Positions 13,402-31,069 of a stretch of DNA of 64,000 nt are shown in pieces; the first letter of the stretch is position 1; each line of letters starts with the position of its first letter. Location: assembly GCA_028554795.2 (NCBI GenBank), contig JAPYKE020000273.1, positions 206,374-270,373 of the forward strand. The letters run 5' to 3'. The translations under genes were made by a program, and so were the position numbers. Below the pieces are notes generated by a model. The model did not search any database. It had not been told where the DNA came from and saw only the letters and a program-made list of their open reading frames with translations. Origin of the DNA: Sinohyriopsis cumingii (Eukaryota > Mollusca > Bivalvia > Unionida > Unionidae).

Positions 13402-14030
13402 CTAATAGGTGTCTGTGAAAACTGAATCTTCAAAATCCACAACGTCACGTACTATGAAACGTATATTGCTGTTTACTTCGTCCAGCCAACAATTCCTTTT
13501 ATATGAACTGAATATTGACTGAACATGATGAGCATTATGTCCAGGAACGATGTGTCGTATTTGTTTTGAAGTTCTTAGTGTTACAACAATTTTAAATTTA
13601 GCAGCACCGACTATATTATTTGTCGGGTAGCAGAATACATGTGTCCATATTGTTGATCTGTTTTCCTCCCTACTCGAGCCAACTGGATTGATACGTATTG
13701 ATGTATGATGTGTGTTATTCCTGCTTTCTTCAACTGACGTTATGCTTATGGACTTGTAGTGTGCGTTATTATTGATCACTTCAAGTGCAGTCATGCCCTT
13801 TGACTTGTGATGAGTGTTGTTACTGCTCACTTCAACTGCAGTCATGCCTTTTGACTTGTGATGATTGTTATTTCTGCTTACATCAACTGAAACGATGCTT
13901 ACTGAATTGCAACCAGCGCTACTATTGATCACTTCAACTGCAGTCATGCCCTTTGACTTGTGATGAGTGTTGTTACTGTTCACTTCAACTAAAAGCATGC
14001 CTAATGACTTGTGATGAGTGTTGCTATATT
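13402..14030 (-). repeat. 51-bp tandem repeat with open minus-strand frame
   Basis: From about 13690 to 14030 the unit is 51 bp (17 codons) and occurs six to seven times. On the minus strand it encodes a repeat with the core NNTHHKSKGMTAVEV. The frame stays open because the unit is a multiple of three. It runs on to 13402, giving a 198-codon frame that starts inside the repeat. No signal peptide, splice context or known domain supports a real protein, so I record it as a minisatellite with coding potential. Confidence 0.7.
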
Positions 14031-15349
14031 GCCCGTCTTTGACAAAAGATCAACCCATAGTCTGTTTTTTAAATAAACTTCAGAAAATAACATCGGGTGG
14101 CTGTTAAGACTCTATGGTCTTTAGCTATCAGAAAAAAAGAAAAACCACACACTTAGTAAACTTAAGCAAAAAACGTATTTCCCTAGAATACAAAGTCAAA
14201 TTTAAAAAGGAACTTACAATATTATGAATTAAATCCCAATTAATCCTAATTATTCTATCACACATCCAAAATTATGGCATTTTCTGAATTAATTCCAAAC
14301 TTGATTATGCTGATGTACTAATAGTCTTGAGTGTGCCTACGTACCAATAGTTTTGCTGTTCCAAAATTGCATAATCTAAAATGTCCCTGAATGAATTCAC
14401 AATAATATCAAAAAATTGATTAAGTGCAGAAAGTTAGTAAGCACTGTGTAATTTCAATGAATAATTAAATAAATCCACTCAAATTGTTACTGAACACTAC
14501 TAAAATTGATTTCATTTGGCACATTTTAAAATAAGAATAAACAATTTTGTCGATCACAAGCTTTATATAGAAACTTAACACGCAACAAGAGGACCAGCAT
14601 CAGGGTCATTTTCCAGTCAAATTTGTAAAGAAGGTAAGGTTTGGTTACTTAAATTTTAACAAATAACCTGGCAAACATGACTATGCTTTATCCAAGGCTG
14701 AACATCAATATCCTAATCTCCAATCAAAGAGAACTCGTTGCTTACAAATTTGATCATATTTTACAGTATATTCTACAATCATGGACACACATTAGCGATG
14801 TAATATGTTGTTTAGACATGATCATTACAATGTACAATCGGACAAAACTTTAAACAATCAATATATACAAACATATCAGTAGCAACTGAATTTTCTGCAA
14901 GTAGTGAAAATTTGAAGAAGTGAAATGTAACATAAAACAATTTTTCATTCGAGTTGTACAATATATCCATTGTTTAACTTCATTTCAGTATTTAATATTT
15001 TCAAGAATATGAACATTTTTATTTATTGGCCTGATATGTAAAAGCACGAATGAGCCTTGAACTTTTAAAACCATGGCAAATATTTCAATTTTCACTGCAA
15101 TAGGTAGAAAACCGTATATATGGTTTCAGATATATCATCTGTCTCCAATATTGCTAATGACTAAACTCAGGATCAGCTGGACATATCTATCAGTAGAATT
15201 CTTTCTACCTAAATTTATTCCATTGTGGAACAAATCATAATTTGTTTGTCATGGATATTTAATTTAACTATTTGTCAGTTAGTTTTTTTTTTTTTAAATT
15301 TTTAATATATTTCATTACATGCTATTGCAACGTAACACTGTATGTTGGA
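14031..15349. other. no gene recognised
   Basis: AT-rich non-coding sequence, nothing supported. Confidence 0.5.
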
Positions 15350-16170
15350 CTTGACCTTGTCCAAAATTGAGTTCATTTCTGTTTGAACCAATTGATTTTC
15401 TTTATTTTAAACAGCTACTGCATAGCTAAATAATAATGTCAAGTGTTTTGGATCAAAATCAGTATCATCATTAATAGGAGTAAATATGTTTATTTGGGTC
15501 TATGTCTAGATTTTGGACTTTCCAAAGTGAAGTTCACATAATCCAGGTTATGCTTTGTATTTCGTAAACATCAAGATCATTCTAGAAGGTTATTTTCCAT
15601 TAGGCAATGTTCCTTTTAGAAAATGCTAATTGTGACCTGAGGTCAAGTAAGAACTATATGATTTTGTAAATGAGATATCTTTTTCAGTTATGCTTTAAGA
15701 CATTGCACTTTTAAGCTGCATTATATGTTGTGTCCAGTAGTTCATATTTGGGCTGGACAAATATTTTTCTTCAAATCCCTGAATTAAAGTGATTATTTTC
15801 TCTGGAAATACAAAAACGCTCTGATAAAATTCGTGGATAGAGACATTAACTAGAATTTATAATGAATTCAATCTTGGAAATATATTACTTTGATTCGACA
15901 AAAGACTGTTGACTCATCAACACCTTATAAACTACCACAGACACATCATCGCCTTCAGTTGCTTGGATTAATTCTGGAATTTTACTAAATTTTATTCAGG
16001 ATTTTCAATTACTATGTCTTGTGTCAGTAATATTTTGATTATTTTGGGATTTAATTCGCAATACCGTAAGTCCTTTTTTCTTTAATTTTCACTTTGTATT
16101 TTAGGGAAATATATTATGTGTTGAATTTTACCAAGTTTGTTTCCTTTCACTCTTTTCTGTTACTTATTTT
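15350..16170 (+). repeat. diverged LTR-like repeat copy
   Basis: Parallels 57620-58425 over most of its length: 'acattgtcca..attgag/ttc', 'ctgttgac', 'catcgtc/catcgcc', 'ggattattttggatc' and 'ccgtaagt.cttttt' occur in the same order. It ends in 'cactttgtattttagg' and 'cttttctgttact'. Confidence 0.55.
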
Positions 16171-16526
16171 ACGAGCATAGGCTCGTAACATATGAATAGA
16201 AGTGTTTCAACCTATTTTCTTTATGGTTTATTATCTTAATCCATACTGAATAATACATGGTCCGGTCCTGGAAGGATTTTGTACCAGGATGCTTTGTCAG
16301 AGGGCTTTAAACCAGGATATTTTATATTGTTGTTAAACAAATTTTAGTGGATTGTTTTAAACAGCGCTGTTGAAATATGCTTATATGGTGGAAGATTGAC
16401 ATCACTAGCACCAGTTTTAAAAAACCTTCAAATCCGGACGATTTCTGTCAGATTTAGTCACTTTTGTTTGAGCAGGTTGTTAGAATAAGCTATTAATGTC
16501 TTTTTCTACCTTTAGTACCATCAGCC

Positions 16527-16795
16527 ATATTTGATGAATAATAGGCACAGTTGTCATATTTGATGAATAATAGGCACAGTTGTCATATTTGATGAATAAT
16601 GTTTGATGAATAATAGACACAATTGTCATATTTGATGAATAATAGGCATAATTGTCATATTTGATGAATACTAGGCACAATTGTCATATTTGATGAATAA
16701 TAGGCACAGTTGTCATATTTGATGAATAATAGGCACAATTGTCATATTTGATGAATAATAGGCACATTATTCACATCTGATGAATAATCAGCATC
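16527..16795 (+). repeat. 29-bp tandem repeat, about 10 copies
   Basis: Unit ATTTGATGAATAATAGGCAC followed by AGTTGTCAT, with one truncated unit near 16590. The copies are very similar, which implies recent expansion. Confidence 0.9.
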
Positions 16796-18868
16796 ATTCG
16801 TAAAATGTGAAAGCTCTTTATGTCATACAGTTTTATCAAATTAGCCGTACATTTGTTTTAAATGTTTAATGTTTTTAGTAATGATTGACTTATATAAGCG
16901 CGAAACGGCACAGTTTTTACAACCCATGAAACAAAACCTTTCTTACCATGAACGTTCAGTCTAATTTTATCAAATTCTGTTGAGCGTTTTTTTAATTGAT
17001 TAAATCATTTATTTTTTGGTTAAGTATTAGTAACATATCTAATCGCAAAGCGACATCATTTGTACTTTTTCAAAGCACTTAATGTGTTTGGCTAAATTCT
17101 ATTGAATGAATGTCAAGAAGTTAAAAATGTTTATTATTTGTACAAATGGCGATAATATTTAAAGTCCAATATAGAGATAATTTTGAAAGCCTTCATACTT
17201 GGGAAGCAAACTGCCAAATTTGTTAACATTCTGTTGAGCAATGTTTGAGAACACGTTGTTTAGATTTTTCTCCATTTTAGTACGGCGGCCATTTTGAATA
17301 GTCGATCGGCGTCGCATGCGTTGGACTCAGAACGGACGATGCACGACGGACAGAGGACGAGATCAGACACTCACTTAGCCTTACGTTGATGTGAACAAAT
17401 AATTAAATCAGTTAGCGAAGTTCATATCGAATTCTTCGCAAAATGTGGAATAATGTAACATTGAGTTTCCTTTTGGTGGAGGATGTGGCACTGATGCTTG
17501 AACATATATTTTTGCAACATACAATAGCTGTTTTGACATAGTACGCTGAATTTACTGGGAATATGATCAAGTAGCAAGTCATTAGCAACATCATTTTCAA
17601 ATAGTTTTTCGTGATAATCGATTTTCTTCATACACTGAATGTAATAAAAATTAAATTTTAAACATCTTTTAATTAAAGTTTGTATTTATAACTTGTTTAA
17701 ATTACTTCAACTTTCTTGATGACAAGGAGCGAAGTTTTAAATTGTAATTTCGTTAAGTGTTTTGTTTTTGGAAATCTTCAAGCATGCCAGTTGATGTTGT
17801 TCAAGTACACTGTAAGTGTTCATATGGCCTCTGGTCGTTTCAGGAACCCATTAAACCTGCCAAGGATGTTCACTCTTCGTTAATTCGAGTGACATATAAT
17901 ATAACTTGACTGGTTCTTCTACTAGCATAACAAAAAGAAACAAGATACATAACTTACATGTAACACTATTATACACTTACAACTAACTACAAGAGGAAAC
18001 GAGGGTGATAGTGGAACAATTTAGTGACATTCAGAAATTTCGTCAGTCCAGTCATATGACTATATCTGGTCAATGCAGAGATACAAGCAGACACACAGAC
18101 GCTAAACTTTACTAGCATCACAGATACTAAAAAGAATTAAACAGTTAGGTTCGGCTAAACATTGCATGTTTCTTGAATTTATAAACGAGTGAATGATTTG
18201 ACAAACCTTGGCTGTTTGAACACACTTTATGGACGATACCATAAAGGCAATTTTGAATAGGGCTAATATATTTTACTCATCCAATGTTCTCATTGCAAGA
18301 TATGTCAGTCAGTCTGTCTGTCTTTCTCATGAGCCCCCAAACGATTTCTTCTAGAAAGGTCACTGTGCATTTCTACAGATAATGTTCTCAAGTACAAACT
18401 ATAATTAATATAAGATATTCATAAATTTTTAATAAAAAGCAAATAATAAAACATACTCTACTGTAGAGCAAGATATCCACGCATTTATTTTTAATTACAA
18501 AACGGTGAAATGACGAGGAAGTAACAAATATGCATTTGGTTCGTAGCCTGGAACATGTATTCATATTTATACAATATCGTACCTCTATGCCAAGCGCGCA
18601 TGCGTTTTAATCACAAAGGAGTGATGTCGATTAACAGGATGGAGCAATGTTCTGAGTATAGCATTTTCACTCAGTCACTTCATGGTCATTGTATCCCATA
18701 ATGTGTTGGTCTTTGAAAGTTATGGCCAGAAAAGAATTCTTCCCAATCGCTAGACAATCTCACATTTAAAACACAGAAACTTGTTTATTTACATGAGGTA
18801 ATATCTGATTGGTGAGTCGCTGTACACAGCATACAAAGACCCTCCGTGCATGATTCTCCGTATTTACC
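16796..18868. other. no gene recognised
   Basis: AT-rich. A GC-richer patch at 17280-17380 (ggcggccattttgaat..., gatcggcgtcgcatgcg) stands out, but no open frame or domain is attached to it. Confidence 0.45.
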
Positions 18869-18990
18869 TATGTACTGGTACACGTCTCTGATAGCCGAGG
18901 CAGGACAGCACGATTGTTAAGTATGTAGCTATGTACTGGTAAACGTTTCTGATAACCGAGGCAGGACAGCACAATTGCTAGGTATGTATA
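18869..18990 (+). repeat. 61-bp tandem duplication
   Basis: Two adjacent copies starting TATGTACTGGTA and containing CCGAGGCAGGACAGCAC. Confidence 0.85.
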
Positions 18991-19087
18991 TATTAGCCAC
19001 TGAAGTTCGCAAATTACTCAGGTCAAGTTGGTGTAATAAAGAAACAAAAACAAATCCCCCAAACCAACGCATATATTTTTAATATCT

Positions 19088-19100
19088 ATCTATCTATCTA

Positions 19101-19149
<49 letters not shown>
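19088..19149 (+). repeat. (TATC)n(TC)n microsatellite
   Basis: Simple sequence repeat read directly. Confidence 0.95.
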
Positions 19150-19153
<4 letters not shown>

Positions 19154-20539
19154 ACCTATGTATTGATCTGTCTCTGTATGTATGTATGTGTGTTTGTATT
19201 TGTGTGTGGATGTGTTTGTGTTTTCAATGGATGAATCGTATCCCATAGATATTACATTCCCACAACTGGACATGTGAGTACTCGTAATGCAAATATCAAA
19301 AGGATCAACATTCATCAAAGATCACATTCATTTGTAAAAGTGGTAGAAAGGTATTTGACAAGCAGATATTAGTGTAGTAGCGCTTCTGTGTTGTGTTTTT
19401 GTTCTTGTTTCTTTCTTCTGGAAATTGTGATTTCTTAAGCGAGGATATCTTATTGCTACTACGGATCCCAAATGAATTGAAAATTCACTAAGTGTTGCTC
19501 AAATGACCACGCGTTTTCTTCACCGTGGAATCCCTGGTGTTACATGATTACCACTCCAAGACAGATTAGGCTTTAGGGATATTAGTTCCCATTATAAGAT
19601 TTAGCATATTGGACTAATTCACCTTTGAAAATAGCAGCTTCACGAAAACATACAATCGTTTCACTCTGCACCATCGCCGCCAAGTAAGCGTTTATGTTGT
19701 CCAGTGATTTACTACCCAGTTTTTGATATTATCCTTACGCCTACAAGCTGGGTTGAAACTTATACATGTTAGAAGGCAAACAAAATATAGTTGCAAGAAC
19801 GTTACCCTTTACGTATTTTGTTTTGGGGACTTCCTACGTCAATCTAATATATGTCTTGATTATAAATTGTACTAAATTCCTCATATAAACGTGTTCAAAT
19901 GTGTTTGTGCAAAACGTAAGATTGACCATGATCACTGATCACTCCTTTTCTCAATTTTTAACTTTGAAGGTGTATAGTGTTTGCACGTTGTTAAAATCTT
20001 CATCATCGGAAATCACTAAATCTTGCATGTTGTCCGCAATCCCGTTTTATTCTTAAATATCCCCGTAATATGTTGAACGCTGAGCCTGGGAACACCATCC
20101 CAAGGTCACCTTACTATCAAGACATTCCTCGTTATGAATTAGTCTATAGACAACAAATAATGCGCAAAAAAGGAGAAGACACAAGCGCATACACACGTGC
20201 ATATTGCACCTGATCTATTTTGACACAAATTAGATAGAAAGGCTAACACAAGTATACAGTGTATAGGTGTCATAGACTTCGCAATATTACAGTATTAGTT
20301 CCTGTTTACCGGATGGCACAAGTTACAATTTTATGGTTGAGACCCATTTTTGAAGAAATTGGTCCATCTCTTTGGTTTAACGTATCAGCATATTTGCTTA
20401 AAATATAAATGGAAGGATTTTGCATGTTGAACCTGAAAGTGTAAATATAATATTTAGCCAATATAAGAAGAGATTACACAAAATGTCCAAGTGTTCACTT
20501 CTTACAAATATTTATTTGTAGGACAAATGGACAATATTT
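19150..20539. other. no gene recognised
   Basis: Non-coding, nothing supported. Confidence 0.5.
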
Positions 20540-21400
20540 GGACAACAAGGTGCAAAATGTTTGGTAAAAGAGTACCAAAACTTTGAAGTAATATTGCAGT
20601 CGTAGAATAGATGTTCAATAGTTTCATTCTCACTCTTATAGAACGTGCATTTGTTGTCATATAATATATTAATTCTTTATAAAAGGTTATTAGTGACTGT
20701 TAATCTTAAACCACGCCTCACTACTTATATTTTTATTTAATAATTGCATCCACGTTTCTTGCTTAGCAGTGTGGCCTCTTTGCCTTTTTTAAAAAGCTTC
20801 TTAAAAAGATTCAATGAGTTTTCTTTTTAGTAAGTTCGTTTTTTATCCTCCTGCTTATCAAACATGTTGTGACCAAATGGTTTTTGATTAGATCTTTCCA
20901 AGATTTTGGAAATTTGGATTTTAATGAAAAGTAATTCGAAAACTTCTCACATCCGCTTTTTTGTTTTATCATTTCAAAAGGTATTAAATTACCACGACCA
21001 TTAACTAAATACTTAGGAATTTCAAAGCCCCCGTCTTTCCATAATTTGTATTGATGGAACTTTCTATGTGTAACAAAATTTTAAAAATCAAGGGTAAATA
21101 CTCTTTTGGGTTTTTGCGGATTCCCTTTCCAATTCGATGCTGACAAACTTAGGTCTCTCCAAAAACTGTTTTTAATGAGCTTATAAATTTCTTCTAATTT
21201 CCTCTTTCCTAAATTCCAAATATCCTTCATATTTCTGAATATAGTTGTGTTGACTTAGTTCTGCCACGCTCCATCATCATTTTCCATTAATCTTAAGCCC
21301 GTCTTATCTTAATATATCTAATGAATGAATAAATGTGTATCCTGTTTAATCCTCCACCCATTCTCTGGGGCAACTAGTATATCACGTTTAATTTTCTCTA
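20540..21400 (-). pseudogene. decayed LINE 3' coding end with zf-RVT-like motif
   Basis: Read on the minus strand, broken frames give the region after a reverse transcriptase: a TWMQLLNKNI stretch, then a zinc-binding motif ending NETIEHLFYDC (H-x3-C, as in the zf-RVT family) followed by a KFW. Multiple stops and frame changes. Upstream minus-strand text between about 21000 and 21250 gives KGNPQKPKRVF and FEIPKYLVN blocks consistent with the same ORF2. A dead fragment. Confidence 0.55.
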
Positions 21401-22760
21401 CTCTAAAGTACGGTTTAGTTCTGCGTCAATTTTAGGTGATGGATTTGGAAGTGGTGAAGAAGATGAATGAATATGGGCAGAACAAGAGTTGTCACAAACA
21501 TTACTTTATCTGCTAATGAAAGATGTCTTTGACTCCAGCTTGCCAGAATTATTTTCGTCTTTATTAGTTTCTTCCTATAATTTATTTCCACTATTTGTTG
21601 TAAGCTTAGAGAAAAATCGATGTAGTAGTTATGGCTATATTTAGGTCATCCTTTGAAAGATTTCTTTAATATAAAGGGTTAGCTTGTTAACGTTCACCAT
21701 AAAAATACCTTGCAAAACGTTATCAACACTAATTTGCAAACCATCAATGTGTCGATCGTGATGGAAATTCCGCAACTGCAGTCGTCTGCTACAAACTACA
21801 CGTACTCTCAAAATTTTAATTATTTCATACAATGCGTACGCAGTATTGTTGGACGAGATGTATCAATATTGAATTACACGCAGCACTGATCCTATTGTGT
21901 TTTTTTTTAATCCTTTTACCGGGTAGCACCCGAACACATGGCAATCCATTTCTGCATTTCATTGGCGTATATGTGAAAGTACGGTACAGAATCTGATAAA
22001 ATTTGTGTAAGTATCACCAAACATCTGTTAGTTGCTTGATTTATCATCAACATGAGATAAGATGGCTCTTAAATGACGTGCTCATCTGTTTGACATCAGA
22101 TAAGGGAGCTAATGCAGCCCCGATAAAAGACTAAGTTAGTGTACTATGACAGCCCCTTCATTATGGAAATTTTAATTTGTATCTGAATTGTTTTATAAAT
22201 TTTTGTTTTTCTTGTGGCAAGAATAGCGACTATACATTTTGGCATTTTTTTTTTATCAACGTTTGCTGCATTACGCGGGCGTGTTGAAATCATTGATTTT
22301 CGGGCTATGGCTTCAATGACCCCTATGTGATTCGGCGAACGTTTGTATGCTCCATATAGTATGTGCTGCGAATGCTTGATGTCAAGGTTTGTAATTGTAT
22401 TGTTTTAGTTGGGTAAGTGTTTTCAAAGAAAACTGAAAGGATGTACATACTTGACCTGTTGAAGTATACCTACATTGTGTTAATACAGCCACTTAATATT
22501 TTAGAAAAGGAATTAGTCAAGGACGCTCTCACTTAACAAATGCGAGTGGTAGTTTCATAATTAGAAGAAAAAGAATTAAAAGTCGACTAAAAGATTACTT
22601 ACTCCTCTATCGAAGGTGAAGGTCCGATTAAAATTAGATTGGACACTGGACAACTACTTATTCAAAACAGTTGCTAATCATTTTTACAAACGCAAAAGAG
22701 TTGTACATATAACGTCGTATCGTTTTTCATTTTAAACTCATTGCGAAAGTAACTCGAACA
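21401..22760. other. upstream region of the coiled-coil/SRCR gene
   Basis: No other gene seen. The last few hundred bases should hold the promoter and 5' UTR of the gene starting at 22761, but I cannot place a TATA box with confidence. Confidence 0.4.
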
Positions 22761-23298
22761 ATGAAGTCCTTAGTCAGTTTTACCAGTGTCTTGGTTATAG
22801 CTTCAATTGTTTCGGTGAAATGTTTGTCTGCGGAAGAAACCAACGATATTCTTAGAGACATACAGAAGGATATTTTGAACCTCAGTGGCGACATGCTAAA
22901 TATCAAAAGAAAAATGCTCCAGGATCTTCAAGATAGAAATCAATTGATTTTGAAATTGAACCAAACAATTTCTTCATACATTGGAACATATAAAAACACC
23001 GAAGCAAAATCGAACTACACCTTTGATATATCCCGAATACACCTAGATTCGATTCGTGCCTTAGAGAGAGGTTTAATGGTGGAAAAAAACTTTCGAACTG
23101 AATCGATGATAGAATTTCGAAACCTATATCAGGAAAATCATCACCTGAAGCAGGAATTGAAGAGTTTAACGGAGAATATTAAGAACCAAAGCCAGCAATT
23201 TAAAGAGCTTCAAGATGCATTGAAAGAAAGCGAAAACCAAAGTCGGCAATTGAAGTATCTTCACGATGAACTGACAGAATTAAAAGTTAGCGAGAGAG
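22761..23298 (+). CDS. exon 1 of secreted coiled-coil/SRCR protein
   Basis: The ATG at 22761 opens a hydrophobic signal peptide (MKSLVSFTSVLVIASIVSV), with cleavage expected near KC or SA at residues 20-24. About 155 residues of Leu/Lys/Glu/Asn-rich heptads follow, with several N-x-S/T sequons (for example NLS, NQT, NYT). The exon ends in phase 1 at GAGAGAG/GTAAAT. The frame runs only three codons past the donor, which agrees with splicing there. With the next two exons it forms an oligomerising stalk, and by phase it joins an SRCR domain at 30798. The expected product is a soluble extracellular recognition protein (inference from architecture). Confidence 0.75.
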
Positions 23299-23483
23299 GT
23301 AAATGAAAATACTATATACTACTTCATAATTCTTGGCATCATATTTGGTATATTTCCTTCATAAAATATAAACCAGTCCCAAAGGCAACTTCGTGGAATT
23401 TTTAAATATTTTTAAAAGCAAATTAATCTCGAGCAATCAAATGTTTAGAGTAAAATAATAATTGAATTTGAAACTTGTTTTAG

Positions 23484-23630
23484 ATTTGAGAACAACAGTA
23501 ATGCAGATAATTAATGACCAGAACCAGGACCTAAAGAAACTGCAAGATGAACAGAAGGAAAATAAAAACCAAAGTCGGCAGTTGGAGGAGCTTCACGATG
23601 AACTGACAGAATTGAAAGCTAGTGAGAAAG
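23484..23630 (+). CDS. exon 2, coiled coil (tandem-duplicated)
   Basis: 147 nt, a TTTTAG acceptor and an AAAG/GTAGAT donor, phase 1 at both ends. Encodes DLRTTVMQ, then Gln/Glu/Lys/Leu-rich heptads including LEELHDELTELK, very similar to the end of exon 1 and to exon 3. Being symmetric, it can be skipped or repeated without breaking the frame. Confidence 0.75.
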
Positions 23631-23917
23631 GTAGATGAAACTTAATATAATACTTATTTACATTTTCTTCATTCTTGGCATAATTTTGTTACAATCCTTT
23701 AAAAATATATAAATCAATCTGAAAGGCCACTTCGTGAAATTCTAAAATATTTGTAAAGCAATTTGATTTTGAGCAATCAAATGTTTAAATTTAAATAGAG
23801 AAATCGAATATATCCTCATTTGGCCTCCTAATAAATAGCGAAGCTTATCCGAATAAGTTTATAACGTATATGTTCAGAACATAATCATAAATTACAATTA
23901 ATTCGTTACTTGCTTAG

Positions 23918-24058
23918 ATTTAAGGACAACACTAATGCAGATAATTAAAGACCAGAACCAGAAACTGAAAAAACTGCAAGATGAACTAAAAGAAAATACA
24001 AACCAAAGTCGGTTGCTGAAGGTACTGCAAGATGAGCTGAAAGAACTGAAAGCTAAAG
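23918..24058 (+). CDS. exon 3, coiled coil (tandem-duplicated)
   Basis: 141 nt, a TGCTTAG acceptor and a TAAAG/GTAAAT donor, phase 1 at both ends. Same DLRTT..MQ start and heptad body as exon 2, with KLQDELKE. The spacing of about 430 bp between exons 2 and 3, with similar introns, points to duplication of an exon-intron unit. Confidence 0.75.
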
Positions 24059-25229
24059 GTAAATAAAAATACTATATAATTTCATACTTAAAACAGATAA
24101 TAATTGAGAGGATTAGAGATTTTGGTTAAAAGTTAAGATGGATTTGCCTCAAGAGTTTAATTATTGAAAACATCTGAAAATTAACACGCATTTTAAAAAT
24201 TAATAGCAATGAACAAAACGTTTCAGTTTGATCGTCATTGGCAAGATGTACAAATACTTAAGATGATGTTTGATGCATTACAAATTTGGACAGGAGGACT
24301 TAAATATAGATACAAAGTGCGTGTTTGGCAAAAAGATCACTAAACTAAACATGTTGATAAATGCCATCATACAAACAGAAAGATGATAATAAGAAAATTA
24401 CCAGAATGTGTAAAGGCAAATTGAATTAAACTAATGTTCCCGGAAAACACATCATGTGTAAACTTACTGTGTACAAAACATACCGGTCACAACATGACTT
24501 ACACCCGACTAAGATTATGACACTTGGACCCTTAGTCCTACAATGTAAGACGCCAATGTAAGACGCCAATGTAAGACGCCGACCCTGACAGTAACATGAG
24601 AATAGGAGGTAGATTCCGCCCATTTACAACCGTAGCTGTCAAAGTCGATGTCAATATATGCCTATTGGAATCCCATCACAATAACCATTTACTAATAGTC
24701 TTCGTTGATTTGAAAGGAAGCCCTGTTGTTAGACTCGCTTGTTAATGAACAAAAAATAGCTTTAAGGAAATGAAAATTGGATATTAACATTCTTGTTGTG
24801 CAGTCATCGCATTACATTTTTTTTAAACGGAACAATTTTGTTATTTACTTTTGATATCCTTTTTTGAACTCTTACTTTTTCAAGAATTGTAATTATTTTC
24901 AACCCGCGTATGAAATAAGCTTTTATAATTTCTCGTTTTGCTGCACCATTCATGTTACATCTGTCACACTAGTTGAATATACTACAGGTTAATTCATTCC
25001 TTTGTAGATATAACTCATCCATGGCTAGTTTGAATATTTGTTTGCACATCTGAAACTGAAACTGCACATTTTATGCCAGTTTATGTTTCTTGACTATTTT
25101 TTTGTTAAAAGACATCTTGTCGTATGCAAGATACCATATGACCACTACCATGCAACCTATTATCACGTACACGTCCTAAATCAAGGCCTTATGTTATGAA
25201 TATCTATATTTTGTGTAAACCTTTGTACA
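24059..25229. other. intron, with 13-bp tandem repeat at 24541-24580
   Basis: Intronic position by the gene model. Contains AATGTAAGACGCC three times in a row at 24541-24580. Otherwise unremarkable. Confidence 0.5.
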
Positions 25230-25900
25230 TGTCAGTATCTATTTTGTGTTTACTTTTTGTTTATGACTGTAGTGATCATATATAAAAAAGATATTATATA
25301 ACTATTTTTGTCAATGGGTAAAGATTCTATTTTAAAAATATTAAGTTCTAAATAGGTGGTTACAAGATAAATTAAATTTATATATTGAATCTGTTCCCAA
25401 GTTTGGAGAGTAATTTTTCATTGGCTAGTGTGGTCAGTTGGGTTCTTAGAAGAAATAAATTATTTCCCATTGGATGAGTTTTTCAGAACATGGGGTATTG
25501 TGAAATGTTACGTAGAGGGTAGAAAAATTGCGTTTTAGGGCTATATGGTGTATGCAAGTAGGCAGAGCTAGACAATTACTTCATTTTTATTTCTTATATT
25601 CCTGTTTTAACATCAGTCTGCAGATGTATTAAATGTTGCGTTAAGATATAATTTGAGAGAAGACATTTGTTTGGATAATTCATTAGGATTACAAAGTGCT
25701 CATTGAACTAAAATATGATTCTGGGACTATTATGGATTTACTCTAAGGAGATCTGGACAATCTCATTGCATATACGTAGATATTGCTGTTCATTTCAGAG
25801 AAAATTCCATCGTTTCTTCAGTCTAGTGCAACATTCATTTATCTATTTCAGGACTAAATGTATTTACGTCCGTTGTAATCTCTTATCGTCCATCTAATCT
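25230..25900 (+). repeat. LTR-like dispersed repeat copy (intronic)
   Basis: Aligns in order with 33300-34000: 'tgtagtgatcatatataaaaaagatatta', 'tagattctatt', 'gagaagacatttgtttggat', 'attctgggact' and 'ggatttactc'. Probably a solo LTR of the same family as the gypsy relic at 31-33 kb. Confidence 0.55.
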
Positions 25901-30994
<5,094 letters not shown>

Positions 30995-31069
30995 TGATAA
31001 AAGTAGAACACTTTGATTACATTCAAAGTTAGCGTCTGTATATCTATAATTTTATTAGCTTTTGTTGAT

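Noticed and set aside
16527..16795. CRISPR array
   Set aside because: 29-bp units are directly adjacent with no unique spacers, and the context is animal DNA; it is a minisatellite.
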